Assembly: GCA_947493995.1 (NCBI GenBank)
Contig: CANLTJ010000007.1
Location: 92,477 to 156,476, forward strand
Origin: an uncultured Arachnia sp.
Lineage (GTDB): Bacteria > Actinomycetota > Actinomycetes > Propionibacteriales > Propionibacteriaceae
DNA: 64,000 nt
Direction: 5' to 3'
Shown: positions 46,695 to 58,300 of the stretch, one piece after another
How positions within the stretch are numbered: position 1 is the stretch's first letter
How the letters are laid out: the number at the start of each line of letters is the position of its first letter
Program-made: the position numbers and the translations under genes
The notes under the pieces: generated by a model
Told to the model about the DNA's origin: nothing
Database searches by the model: none
The model's input: only the letters and a program-made list of their open reading frames with translations

Positions 46695-47933
46695 GTGAGC
46701 ACATTCGATGTCCTACTCCTCGGAGGCGGTGGCCGCGAGCATGCCCTCGCTCGCTGTTTTGCCGCCGACCCCGCCGTCGGGCACCTGCACATCGCGCCCG
46801 GCAACCCCGGCCTTGCGGCACTCGGAACCCGCCACGACATCGATGCGGCCGATCCCGACGCGGTCGTGGCCCTGGCCAGAGACCTGGGCGTCGAGTTCGT
46901 AATGATCGGTCCCGAGGCGCCGCTGGTGGCGGGCGTCGCCGACGCTCTCCGTGAGGCAGGCATCGACTGCTTCGGCCCCTCCCGGGAGGCCGCCGCCCTG
47001 GAAGGCTCCAAAGCCTTCGCCAAGGAGGTCATGGCCGCCGCCGGGGTGCCTACCGCACGATCCCGGATCTGCGAGACCATCGAGCAGGCCACAGCCGCCA
47101 TCGACGAGTTCGGCCCCACCCACGTCGTGAAGAACGACGCGCTGGCCGGCGGCAAGGGCGTCGTCGTTACCGACGATCGCGAGGAGGCCATCGCCCACGC
47201 CAGCACCTGCGGTCGCGTGGTGATCGAGTCCTTCCTCGACGGTCCCGAGGTCTCCCTCTTCGTCATCTGCGACGGCGAGCGCGGCATCCCCCTACTCCCC
47301 GCCCAGGACTTCAAGCGCGTCGGCGACGGAGACGCCGGCCCCAACACCGGAGGAATGGGCGCCTACGCCCCCCTGCCCTGGGCCCGGGAATCGCTGGCGG
47401 ACGAAGTCATGGAGCGCGTCGTCGATCCCACGCTTGCCGAGATGCACCGACGCGGCACGCCCTTCACGGGGCTGCTGTACGTGGGGCTCGCCCTCACGAC
47501 ACGCTCAGGTCTGCAGGTGATCGAGTTCAACGTCCGCTTCGGCGATCCGGAGACCCAGGCCGTCCTGGCCCTCCTTGAAACCCCCCTGGCAGGCGTCCTC
47601 CGCGCCGCGGCCCGTGGCGAGCTGGACACCGTTCCCCCACTTCGGTGGCGCGACGCCCATGCCGTCGTCGTCGTCGAAGCCGCGCAGGGATATCCCTATG
47701 CACCGCTCACCGACTGCCCGCTCCAGATTCCCACCGATGATACGAACGCGTGGACTTTGCAGGCGGGAACCACCGAGGTCGACGGCAAACTCCTCAGCTG
47801 CGCCGGCCGGGTCCTGGGCGTCGTCGGACTGGGAGCCGAACTCGAGGAGGCACGCTCGGCGGCGTACGCCAAGCTCGCAGAAGTCGACTTCGAGGACGGC
47901 TTCCACCGCACCGACATCGGCATCCCCCACTGA
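46695..47933 (+). CDS. purD: phosphoribosylamine-glycine ligase (GAR synthetase)
   Basis: ATP-dependent ligation of glycine to phosphoribosylamine, the second purine step. 412 residues. VLLLGGGGREHALARCFA begins the fold, the central ATP-grasp domain has VVKNDALAGGKGVVV, and GGMGAYAPLPW, GLLYVGLALT and IEFNVRFGDPETQ are the standard motifs. The GTG at 46695 is placed by homology; the frame stays open 20 codons upstream. Probably leaderless. Confidence 0.97.
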   Translation: MSTFDVLLLGGGGREHALARCFAADPAVGHLHIAPGNPGLAALGTRHDIDAADPDAVVALARDLGVEFVMIGPEAPLVAGVADALREAGIDCFGPSREAAALEGSKAFAKEVMAAAGVPTARSRICETIEQATAAIDEFGPTHVVKNDALAGGKGVVVTDDREEAIAHASTCGRVVIESFLDGPEVSLFVICDGERGIPLLPAQDFKRVGDGDAGPNTGGMGAYAPLPWARESLADEVMERVVDPTLAEMHRRGTPFTGLLYVGLALTTRSGLQVIEFNVRFGDPETQAVLALLETPLAGVLRAAARGELDTVPPLRWRDAHAVVVVEAAQGYPYAPLTDCPLQIPTDDTNAWTLQAGTTEVDGKLLSCAGRVLGVVGLGAELEEARSAAYAKLAEVDFEDGFHRTDIGIPH

Positions 47934-47973
47934 CTCTCCCGGAATGAACCCCTGACGTGCCACAGTGAATTGC

Positions 47974-48459
47974 ATGACTGAACACAACGAAAAGTCCCAG
48001 GACGACGTGATGGAGCTTCTCGGCAAGCAGCATGTTGCCATGCTCGCCACCATCGACAACGGCAAGATCGTCAGCCGCCCCATGGGTGCCATGAAGCCCG
48101 ACGAGGACGGCACCCTGTGGTTCTTCACCACCTCGGATTCCGACAAGGCAATCCAGATCACCGCGGACAACCGCGTGAACCTCACCTACGCCGACGGCGA
48201 CTACCTCTCCGTGCAGGGGACGGCCGAGATCGTTCAGGACGCCGAGAAGCAGAAGGAACTCTGGAGCAAGCCCGTCGAGGCATGGCTGCAGTGCGAGCCG
48301 GATGATCCACGCGTCGCGCTGATCAAGGTGACGCCGGACACCATCGGCTACTGGGACACACCCACCGCCGTCGGCTCCACCATCTCCATGGTGAAGGGGC
48401 TGATCAGCGACGAGCAGCCAGACGGTGGGGACGCCGGCGTGATTGAGATGGATCGCTGA
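47974..48459 (+). CDS. pyridoxamine 5'-phosphate oxidase-like flavin/heme-binding protein
   Basis: A 161-residue soluble protein of the split-beta-barrel PNPOx-like fold, in the general-stress-protein-26 subgroup. LLGKQHVAMLATIDNGKIVSRPM forms the first strands, DGTLWFFTTSDSDKAIQI the middle, and VNLTYADGDYLSVQGTAEI the FMN/F420-binding barrel; the C-terminal VALIKVTPDTIGYWDTP is common in this group. It may bind flavin, F420 or heme; the sequence does not decide. Its stop overlaps the alcohol dehydrogenase start by one base, so the two are co-translated and may share a redox substrate. Confidence 0.9.
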   Translation: MTEHNEKSQDDVMELLGKQHVAMLATIDNGKIVSRPMGAMKPDEDGTLWFFTTSDSDKAIQITADNRVNLTYADGDYLSVQGTAEIVQDAEKQKELWSKPVEAWLQCEPDDPRVALIKVTPDTIGYWDTPTAVGSTISMVKGLISDEQPDGGDAGVIEMDR

Positions 48460-49640
48460 TGCGGGCACTGACATGGCAGGGCATTGAGAAGGTCAGCGTC
48501 GAGGAGGTCCCTGATCCCCGGATCCAGGAACCCACCGACGCCATCGTCCGCGTCACCTCGACGGCCATCTGCGGCTCCGATCTGCACCTCTACGGCGTGC
48601 TCGCCCCGTTCCTGACTGCCGGCGACATCATCGGCCACGAATTCATGGGGATCGTGGAGGAAGTGGGTACGAACGTCACCGGCCTCGCCGTCGGGGACCG
48701 CGTTGTGGTCCCCTTCACCATCTCCTGCGGGAAGTGCTGGATGTGTCAGCGCGGCCTCTTCGCCCAGTGCGAGACCACCCAGGTGACGGAACAGGACAAG
48801 GGCGCACGCCTGTTCGGCTACACCAGCCTCTACGGTGCGGTGCCGGGCGGTCAGGCGGAGTATGTCCGCGTCCCGCATGCGGATTTCGGCCCCATCAAGG
48901 TCCCCGATGAACTACCCGACGAGCGATTCCTCTTCCTCTCCGACATCCTGCCCACCGCGTGGCAGGGCGTCGTATTCGCCGACGTGGAACCGGACTCGAC
49001 AGTGGCGATCCTTGGACTCGGCCCCGTCGGGCAGCTGGCTGTCCGGTGTGCCCAGGAGCAGGGTGCCGGCCGCGTCATCGGGGTCGATCTGGTTCCCGAG
49101 CGTCTGGATCGTGCCCGACGCCTCGGCGCCGAGGTTCTTGATTCCAGCGCGACCGACGATGTGGCGGAGGCGCTGAAGGAGATGACCCAGGGCCGCGGCC
49201 CGGATTCGGTGGTGGACGCCGTCGGCATGGAGGCGCACGGCAACCCAATTTCGAAGAAGATCATCGCCATGGCGTCGCGCCTGCCCAAGCCGGTGGGGCA
49301 ACCGGCCATCGAGCACGCGGGCATCGACCGACTCGCCGCCCTGCACACCGCCATTGACGCGGTCCGACGCGGCGGGACCGTGTCGCTGTCCGGGGTCTAC
49401 GGCGGGGCCATCGATCCCATGCCGATGATGACGATGTTCGACAAGGGCATCACCATGCGGATGGGTCAGTGCCACGTGAAGCGCTGGTCTACTGAGCTCC
49501 TCGACCGGCTTGTGGACTCCGATCCGTTTGGCGTCGATGACCTCACCACGCACCACGTACCCCTCGACGACGCTCCCGCAGCGTACAAGATGTTCCAGGA
49601 AAAGTCCGACGGTTGCATCAAGGTGGTTCTGAAACCCTGA
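48459..49640 (+). CDS. zinc-dependent alcohol dehydrogenase (formaldehyde-dehydrogenase-like)
   Basis: A 393-residue medium-chain dehydrogenase. Catalytic zinc ligands Cys38 (STAICGSDLHLYG) and His/Glu of IGHEFMGIVEEVG are followed by the structural-zinc cysteines SCGKCWMCQRGLFAQC. The NAD Rossmann motif is VAILGLGPVGQLAVRCAQ. The insert GARLFGYTSLYGAVPGGQAE and the segment DSVVDAVGMEAHG resemble the glutathione-independent formaldehyde dehydrogenase / AdhP-like branch. Substrate unassigned. A strong terminator follows. Confidence 0.92.
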   Translation: MRALTWQGIEKVSVEEVPDPRIQEPTDAIVRVTSTAICGSDLHLYGVLAPFLTAGDIIGHEFMGIVEEVGTNVTGLAVGDRVVVPFTISCGKCWMCQRGLFAQCETTQVTEQDKGARLFGYTSLYGAVPGGQAEYVRVPHADFGPIKVPDELPDERFLFLSDILPTAWQGVVFADVEPDSTVAILGLGPVGQLAVRCAQEQGAGRVIGVDLVPERLDRARRLGAEVLDSSATDDVAEALKEMTQGRGPDSVVDAVGMEAHGNPISKKIIAMASRLPKPVGQPAIEHAGIDRLAALHTAIDAVRRGGTVSLSGVYGGAIDPMPMMTMFDKGITMRMGQCHVKRWSTELLDRLVDSDPFGVDDLTTHHVPLDDAPAAYKMFQEKSDGCIKVVLKP

Positions 49641-49653
49641 CCGGAGTCTGTGT

Positions 49654-49684
49654 CGACGCCGTCCCCTATCCGGGGACGGCGTCG
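49654..49684 (+). terminator. hairpin terminator after alcohol dehydrogenase
   Basis: CGACGCCGTCCCC at 49654-49666 pairs perfectly with GGGGACGGCGTCG at 49672-49684 around a 5-nt loop, 14 bp after the stop codon. Confidence 0.8.
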
Positions 49685-49728
49685 CTGATTGGTGGAGGGT
49701 AGCCCCAGACTGTGCAGGAGCCACGACA

Positions 49729-51378
49729 ATGGAACCCATGACCACGCCTGTCCTGAACCCCACCACCACTCCCGATGTGGAACGCGCCCACAAGCATTCC
49801 GGCCTTCGCCGGTGGGTCACGACGTGGGGGCGCGCCGTCGTGATCGCGCTGGCGTTCGGTGTGCAACTGCTTGTTCTCATAGCTGCGGTGACCTACTTCG
49901 CCGAGTGGTCGTCGGCCATTCTGGGCATCCAGACCGCACTGTCGGTCATCGTGGTGCTGTTCATCATCAACGGCAAACGGGAGACCACCTACAAGCTCGC
50001 GTGGATCATCCCGGTCCTGCTGCTGCCTCTTCTCGGCTCGGTGTTCTACCTGTTCTACGGCGCCGCAGTCATGACAAAGTCCCAGCGGGCCCGGCTGGAC
50101 GCATCGATCGAGCGCGCCCGGGAAGCGCTTCAGTTGATCCCTCCCGTCGAGCTTCCCGAGGGCAATGTGTCGCCAGCGGTGACGCGCCAGTACACCTATC
50201 TCGAGAACACCAGCCACTACCGCATCTTCAATGACACCGACACCACGTATTACCCGCTCGGCGAATTGGGTTTCGACGCCATGATCGATGCCATCAACGC
50301 TGCTGAGCACTACGTCTTCGCCGAGTACTTCATCGTTGAGGGCGGGAGGATGCTCGACAGACTCCTCGACGCGATGGGAGCCAAGGCGGCCGAGGGGCTG
50401 GACGTGCGCTTCCTCTACGACGACCTCGGTTGCTTCTTCACACTCCCCACGGATTTCAAACAACGTTGCGAGGACGCCGGCATCGCTGTGATCCCCGTCA
50501 ATCCCGTCGGTCTGGGGTTCACGCTGACGTTCCAGAACCGTGACCATCGCAAGATCCTCAGCGTCGACGGGAAGGCGGCCTTCACCGGCGGCATCAACAT
50601 CGCGGACGAGTACATCAACGAGATTGTCCGCTTCGGCCACTGGAAGGACACGGTGCTGCGGCTGGAGGGTCCAGGCGCGTGGGCCCTGACGGTCATGTTC
50701 CTGCAGATGTGGGAGATCGCCAGCAGGTCGCGCGTGGACTACACCACTTTCCTTCCCGGCACTCCCCCGGCCCTCGACGCGCCGGAAGGTGGCGGCTCAC
50801 ACCTTCCGGCTGTGAGCGGCCGTGGTGGGCGAGGGCTGGTGGCGCCTTTCGACGATTCCCCCTTCGACGAGATATCGCTCGGTTCCGACAGTTACAAGCA
50901 CCTCATGCAGGCGGCCACGAGGAGCGTCGACATCTTCACGCCCTACCTCGTGGTGAGCGACGCCATGATCGCTCAACTGGGCGACACCGCCAAGTCGGGC
51001 ATCCAGGTTCGCATCGTCGTTCCCGGTATTCCGGACAAGTGGTACGTGAATCTGGCGACGCACTCCTACTACCGGCCTCTGCTGGAAGCAGGCGTCGAGA
51101 TCTGGGAGTACGAGCCGGGCTTCATCCATGCCAAATCCATGCTTGTGGACGACTACATGGGGATGGTGGGCACGATCAATTTCGACTTCCGCAGCTTCTA
51201 CCTCCACCAGGAGTGCGCCGTCTGGATGTACAAGAGTCCTGCCCTGACGGAGCTACGGCGGGATGTGGAGACCACACTTGCCGTGTCCCGGCAAGTCTTA
51301 TTGAAGGACCTCACCGACACCAACGTCGTCAAGAGACTGCTCCAAGCCGTTCTCCGGGTGTTCGCGCCGCTGATGTAG
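49729..51378 (+). CDS. cls: cardiolipin synthase (phospholipase D family)
   Basis: A membrane enzyme forming cardiolipin from phosphatidylglycerol, 549 residues. Two hydrophobic helices near the N-terminus (about 38-60 and 65-85) and a third near residue 100 anchor it. Two HKD motifs follow: NRDHRKILSVDGKAAFTGG at about residue 271 and IHAKSMLVDDYMGMVGTINF at about 465, both with intact H-x-K-x4-D. AGGAG lies upstream; the second ATG at 49738 is an alternative start. Confidence 0.94.
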   Translation: MEPMTTPVLNPTTTPDVERAHKHSGLRRWVTTWGRAVVIALAFGVQLLVLIAAVTYFAEWSSAILGIQTALSVIVVLFIINGKRETTYKLAWIIPVLLLPLLGSVFYLFYGAAVMTKSQRARLDASIERAREALQLIPPVELPEGNVSPAVTRQYTYLENTSHYRIFNDTDTTYYPLGELGFDAMIDAINAAEHYVFAEYFIVEGGRMLDRLLDAMGAKAAEGLDVRFLYDDLGCFFTLPTDFKQRCEDAGIAVIPVNPVGLGFTLTFQNRDHRKILSVDGKAAFTGGINIADEYINEIVRFGHWKDTVLRLEGPGAWALTVMFLQMWEIASRSRVDYTTFLPGTPPALDAPEGGGSHLPAVSGRGGRGLVAPFDDSPFDEISLGSDSYKHLMQAATRSVDIFTPYLVVSDAMIAQLGDTAKSGIQVRIVVPGIPDKWYVNLATHSYYRPLLEAGVEIWEYEPGFIHAKSMLVDDYMGMVGTINFDFRSFYLHQECAVWMYKSPALTELRRDVETTLAVSRQVLLKDLTDTNVVKRLLQAVLRVFAPLM

Positions 51379-51430
51379 TGCCAGCCACTTGGGGGCCCGG
51401 TGTACCACGATGCAGCGGAGCTCCGTGGGT

Positions 51431-51970
51431 TCACGCGTCCGCGGCCACCTCCAGGGCACGCACAGCCGACGGGTTGGCAGCGACGGCCCTGCTCAGTTCC
51501 TCAGCGCCATGCGGGGCGAGAGCTTGGAGGAGACCGTCGGTCAGGAGCGTCGGCAGCTGCCGCGACATCCCCGAGAGCCCCTGACTGTCCGCCATCAGTG
51601 CCAACGTGTCGGCCGTTTCCCTGGCCATCTTGGCGCGCAACTTCTCGGGCTCGATCCGGTTCGTCCGCCACATCGTGCTGGAGTACTGCGGGTCGGTGAG
51701 GCACGTGCCGTGGTACACCGCGGCGGCGTCGAGCAGCTGCTCCTTCACAGCCGGCAGACCGACGGATTCCAGTGCCCGACGGATGTCCGGTCGGGTCCAG
51801 AAGCGGTCCATGATGCGTCGAGCCTGCCGAGTATCGGAGCGGCCGTGATGCTGACGCGCCTGGGTCACCAGCTGCAGCCAGAAGCCCACGAACCGGTCGC
51901 CGTCGTGATTCTTCCCGTAGCGAGCACGATCCAGATCCGGATGCAGAGCGGGGGGCTGTGCGTCGGTCAT
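51431..51970 (-). CDS. conserved hypothetical protein
   Basis: A 179-residue, probably all-helical soluble protein, MTDAQPPALHPDLDRARYG..., with a GGTGGGGG ribosome-binding region. Segments FVGFWLQLVTQARQH, RRIMDRFWTRPDIRRALESV and TMWRTNRIEPEKLRAKMA look like a conserved enzyme-free family of actinobacteria, but I do not recognise it. Convergent with cardiolipin synthase and downstream of the rhamnose genes on the same strand after a 47-bp gap. Confidence 0.75.
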   Translation of the reverse strand: MTDAQPPALHPDLDRARYGKNHDGDRFVGFWLQLVTQARQHHGRSDTRQARRIMDRFWTRPDIRRALESVGLPAVKEQLLDAAAVYHGTCLTDPQYSSTMWRTNRIEPEKLRAKMARETADTLALMADSQGLSGMSRQLPTLLTDGLLQALAPHGAEELSRAVAANPSAVRALEVAADA

Positions 51971-52017
51971 GCCCCCACCGTATCCGCCTGATCAGGCTCC
52001 TCGGGCGGCGATGAAGC

Positions 52018-53433
52018 TCAGAGCCAGGCCAGCCGCTGGGCAACGTAGGCACGCAGACGTTCGCGGTCCTCCGGGGGCCGGAATCCGGCGGCCGTGATCC
52101 GGTCGAGGCGAAGAGCGCTGTGACGGGGTCTGGGAGCCGTGGGACGCTCCGGCTGTTGCAGCGCGTACTCGCCCGTCGTCACGCGGGTGACATCCCCACG
52201 GTCCCTTCCGCAGAGCTCGAACACGTCCGCGGCAATCTCGGCCCAGGACTGCACGGGCCCCGAGTTCGTCAGGTTCCACGTCCCGGAGGGCGCATCCGTC
52301 AGCAGCAGGTGCTCGATACCGGCTGCCAAATCCTCGACGAACGTCAGCCGTCCGAACTGGTCGTCAACCACGGCGGGGGAGATACCCCGCTTGGCGAGGT
52401 CGATCATCGTGGAGACGAAGTTGCGTCCCGAGCCGATCACCCAGCTCGTGCGCACCACGAGATGCCGTTGCAGCTGCCCCACCAGGGCGTCGCCGGCAGC
52501 CTTTGTCTGGCCGTAGACGCTCAGTGGCGAGGGCGCCTCGTCCTCGTCGTGTTCCTCCACGGTGCCGTCGAAGACGTAGTCGCTGGAGACGTGGACCAGC
52601 GTGCTGCGGTGTTCCGCAGCGATCCGGCACAGCCGCGCCACGCCGTCAACGTTGACCGCCCAGGCGGTACGACGTCCGGAGGCCGTCTCGGCGTCGTCGA
52701 CGGCGGTGAAGGCGGCGGCATTGATGATGGTGCCGACGCCCGACCAGTCGACGGCGGCGAACGAGTCCGGCTTCCCCAGGTCGAGCGTCGATCGCTCCAC
52801 GCCGATGGCCGTCGGGAACCGCTCCATCAACGCCGCCCCGAGTTGACCATCCGCACCGATCACCACGGTGTTGCGCCCCGGTACGGGAGAGACCTCGTTG
52901 AGTCGCGGGTGGGCAACGTCGGCGTCCGACATGGTTGCGTCGGAGAGTGGGATGGGCCAGCGCACGCCCAGCGTTTCGTCGGCAAGGTTGACGTAGCCGT
53001 AGGCGTTGCGCTTCTCCGGGCTCCAGTGGTCGTTCACGAGGTAGGAGTACACCGTCTCGTCCACGAGGCTCTGGTAGCCGTTGGCGACGCCGCGCGGCAC
53101 GAACACAGCCGTCTCGGGCCCAAGTTCCTCAGTCACCACGGTGCCGAAGGTTGCCCCTGCCCGGAGGTCGACCCAGGCGCCGAAGATCCGCCCGTTCGCG
53201 ACGGAGATCAACTTGTCCCAGGGCTCTGCGTGAAAACCTCGGGTCACCCCCGCGGTGGCGTTCATGGCCACGCTGTGCTGGACCGGACCGAAGTCGGGCA
53301 GCCCCAGCTCGGTCATCTTGGCTCGCTGCCAGTTCTCCTTGAACCAGCCGCGGTCATCACCGTGGAGTACAAGATCGAGAATCAGAAGGCCCGGGATTTC
53401 GGTCTCCCGCAGCGTCATGTTGGTGTCGGACAC
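52018..53433 (-). CDS. rmlCD: fused dTDP-4-dehydrorhamnose 3,5-epimerase / reductase (RmlC-RmlD)
   Basis: One 471-residue polypeptide joins the last two steps of dTDP-L-rhamnose synthesis. Residues about 1-185 are the RmlC cupin: GLLILDLVLHGDDRGWFKEN, QHSVAMNATAGVTRGFHAEP with the catalytic His, and FVPRGVANGYQSL. Residues about 190-471 are the RmlD SDR: TVVIGADGQLGAAL, AAAFTAVDDAE, VHVSSDYVFDG, and the SVYGQTKAAGD Tyr-x3-Lys. GTG start one base after the rmlB stop, so translation is coupled. The fusion is known in some actinobacteria. Confidence 0.95.
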   Translation of the reverse strand: MSDTNMTLRETEIPGLLILDLVLHGDDRGWFKENWQRAKMTELGLPDFGPVQHSVAMNATAGVTRGFHAEPWDKLISVANGRIFGAWVDLRAGATFGTVVTEELGPETAVFVPRGVANGYQSLVDETVYSYLVNDHWSPEKRNAYGYVNLADETLGVRWPIPLSDATMSDADVAHPRLNEVSPVPGRNTVVIGADGQLGAALMERFPTAIGVERSTLDLGKPDSFAAVDWSGVGTIINAAAFTAVDDAETASGRRTAWAVNVDGVARLCRIAAEHRSTLVHVSSDYVFDGTVEEHDEDEAPSPLSVYGQTKAAGDALVGQLQRHLVVRTSWVIGSGRNFVSTMIDLAKRGISPAVVDDQFGRLTFVEDLAAGIEHLLLTDAPSGTWNLTNSGPVQSWAEIAADVFELCGRDRGDVTRVTTGEYALQQPERPTAPRPRHSALRLDRITAAGFRPPEDRERLRAYVAQRLAWL

Positions 53434-53434
53434 C

Positions 53435-55355
<1,921 letters not shown>

Positions 55356-55389
55356 TCCCCGCTTTCGTGGTGGTGTCTGACCTGTGGCT

Positions 55390-58300
55390 TTAAGGGGAGA
55401 CTGTGGTGTTGGGTGTGAGGAGGAGGGTCATGGCCACGCCACGCGCACCAGCAGCATCAGTGCTTGCCACCAGACCACCATAAGAGCCTGCATCCACCGT
55501 TTCAGCAGTCATCAAGGAGCTGACCCGTCCGCCACCAGTACCCACCTGCGTGGAAACCACATCCACACCAGGCGGCGCGGTCCAGGCAGTCGTACTCGAC
55601 GAACGATCCGCCCACAACGACAGCGCTACCCGCTGCTCACCAGGCACCTCAACCACAGGCGAGGCATACGAATCAGTCCTGGCATCCACAACGGACTCCA
55701 ACACCTCAACACCCGCATCACCCACACCCCGATACACCAACATCGTCAAATCAGTCCGATGATTAGTGGGCCACGTCATCGACACCGACTGATCAGCCTC
55801 CGAACCATCAGCAACCTTCGTGAACACCGAAACCGCCAACGGCCCAGAAACCGTCCGACTCTCCAAATCCCAGGCCCCAACACCATCAGGACCGGCGGCC
55901 TCATCAGCAAAGTTGGTCGTCACAAACAACACCAACAAATCATCAGCCTGCACACCCGAAGGGACAGTCACCCCAGGATTAGCGACCTGCTCGCGCATCA
56001 CCGCCACCTGATCCACCAACTGAGCAGCCGTGGTCACCGGAGCCGAACCATCCGAAACCGACAGCTCATGCGTCACCGACCCAGTAGCACCCGACCCATC
56101 AGCAACCGTCAACGAAACGACATAGTCACCAGCCGCAGCAAAGGTATGCGCAACAGAGACACCCTCAACCGGCGCAGACCCGTCACCGAAGTCCCACAGA
56201 TACGAGACAACCGAATCCCCGGTATCCGGATCCGACGACCCCGCCCCATCAAATGAGCACTCCAACAAACCACACACCGGATCACCAATCACCGCAACCG
56301 GCGCATTATTAGCCAACACCTCAAGATCCATCGACACAGACCCTGTTGCCCCAAACTCATCCATCACTGTCAACGTCACTGTGTAAGCACCCGCCACACC
56401 AAAGACATGCGACGGCGACACACCCTCCACCGGATCAGAACCATCCCCAAAATCCCACACATACGACACGATCGAATCATCCGGATCAGACGAACCCACA
56501 CCATCAAAAACGCACTCCAACCGGTCACACACCGGCTCACCCATCACCGCAACCGGCACCTGGTTCGCCTCAACCACCAACTCAGAAGAAACCGTGCCCA
56601 CCGCACCCCGGTTATCCGTCACCGTCAACGTCACCGTGTAGCTACCCTCCGCAAACGTATGAGCAACCTCCGCCTCCGAGGACGAACCCCCGTCACCAAA
56701 ATCCCACGCATACGACACAACCGAGCCATCAGAATCCGAAGACCCCACACCACTGAACTGACACACCAACCGATCACACTCAGCATCCAACACCGCAACC
56801 GGCGCCTCATTCACTGGGGGGCCAACGATTGTGGTGTTGGGTGTGAGGAGGAGGGTCATGGCCACGCCACGCGCACCAGCAGCATCAGTGCTTGCCACCA
56901 GACCACCATAAGAGCCTGCATCCACCGTTTCAGCAGTCATCAAGGAGCTGACCCGTCCGCCACCAGTACCCACCTGCGTGGAAACCACATCCACACCAGG
57001 CGGCGCGGTCCAGGCAGTCGTACTCGACGAACGATCCGCCCACAACGACAGCGCTACCCGCTGCTCACCAGGCACCTCAACCACAGGCGAGGCATACGAA
57101 TCAGTCCTGGCATCCACAACGGACTCCAACACCTCAACACCCGCATCACCCACACCCCGATACACCAACATCGTCAAATCAGTCCGATGATTAGTGGGCC
57201 ACGTCATCGACACCGACTGATCAGCCTCCGAACCATCAGCAACCTTCGTGAACACCGAAACCGCCAACGGCCCAGAAACCGTCCGACTCTCCAAATCCCA
57301 GGCCCCAACACCATCAGGACCGGCGGCCTCATCAGCAAAGTTGGTCGTCACAAACAACACCAACAAATCATCAGCCTGCACACCCGAAGGGACAGTCACC
57401 CCAGGATTAGCGACCTGCTCGCGCATCACCGCCACCTGATCCACCAACTGAGCAGCCGTGGTCACCGGAGCCGAACCATCCGAAACCGACAGCTCATGCG
57501 TCACCGACCCAGTAGCACCCGACCCATCAGCAACCGTCAACGAAACGACATAGTCACCAGCCGCAGCAAAGGTATGCGCAACAGAGACACCCTCAACCGG
57601 CGCAGACCCGTCACCGAAGTCCCACAGATACGAGACAACCGAATCCCCGGTATCCGGATCCGACGACCCCGCCCCATCAAATGAGCACTCCAACAAACCA
57701 CACACCGGATCACCAATCACCGCAACCGGCGCATTATTAGCCAACACCTCAAGATCCATCGACACAGACCCTGTTGCCCCAAACTCATCCATCACTGTCA
57801 ACGTCACTGTGTAAGCACCCGCCACACCAAAGACATGCGACGGCGACACACCCTCCACCGGATCAGAACCATCCCCAAAATCCCACACATACGACACGAT
57901 CGAATCATCCGGATCAGACGAACCCACACCATCAAAAACGCACTCCAACCGGTCACACACCGGCTCACCCATCACCGCAACCGGCACCTGGTTCGCCTCA
58001 ACCACCAACTCAGAAGAAACCGTGCCCACCGCACCCCGGTTATCCGTCACCGTCAACGTCACCGTGTAGCTACCCTCCGCAAACGTATGAGCAACCTCCG
58101 CCTCCGAGGACGAACCCCCGTCACCAAAATCCCACGCATACGACACAACCGAGCCATCAGAATCCGAAGACCCCACACCACTGAACTGACACACCAACCG
58201 ATCACACTCAGCATCCAACACCGCAACCGGCGCCTCATTGGGCGCGGGTGGTGGTCCATCGGCTAGAAAGACAGCGCGGGCGCCCCAGTCGATACCGTCG

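Noticed and set aside
46516..46698. 60-codon frame between mutY and purD
   Set aside because: No ribosome-binding site, no recognisable motif, and it runs into the purD start; probably non-coding.
56407..57684. Arg/His-rich open frame on the plus strand in the PKD repeat
   Set aside because: It is the complement of the PKD coding repeats and occurs in both copies only because the DNA is duplicated.
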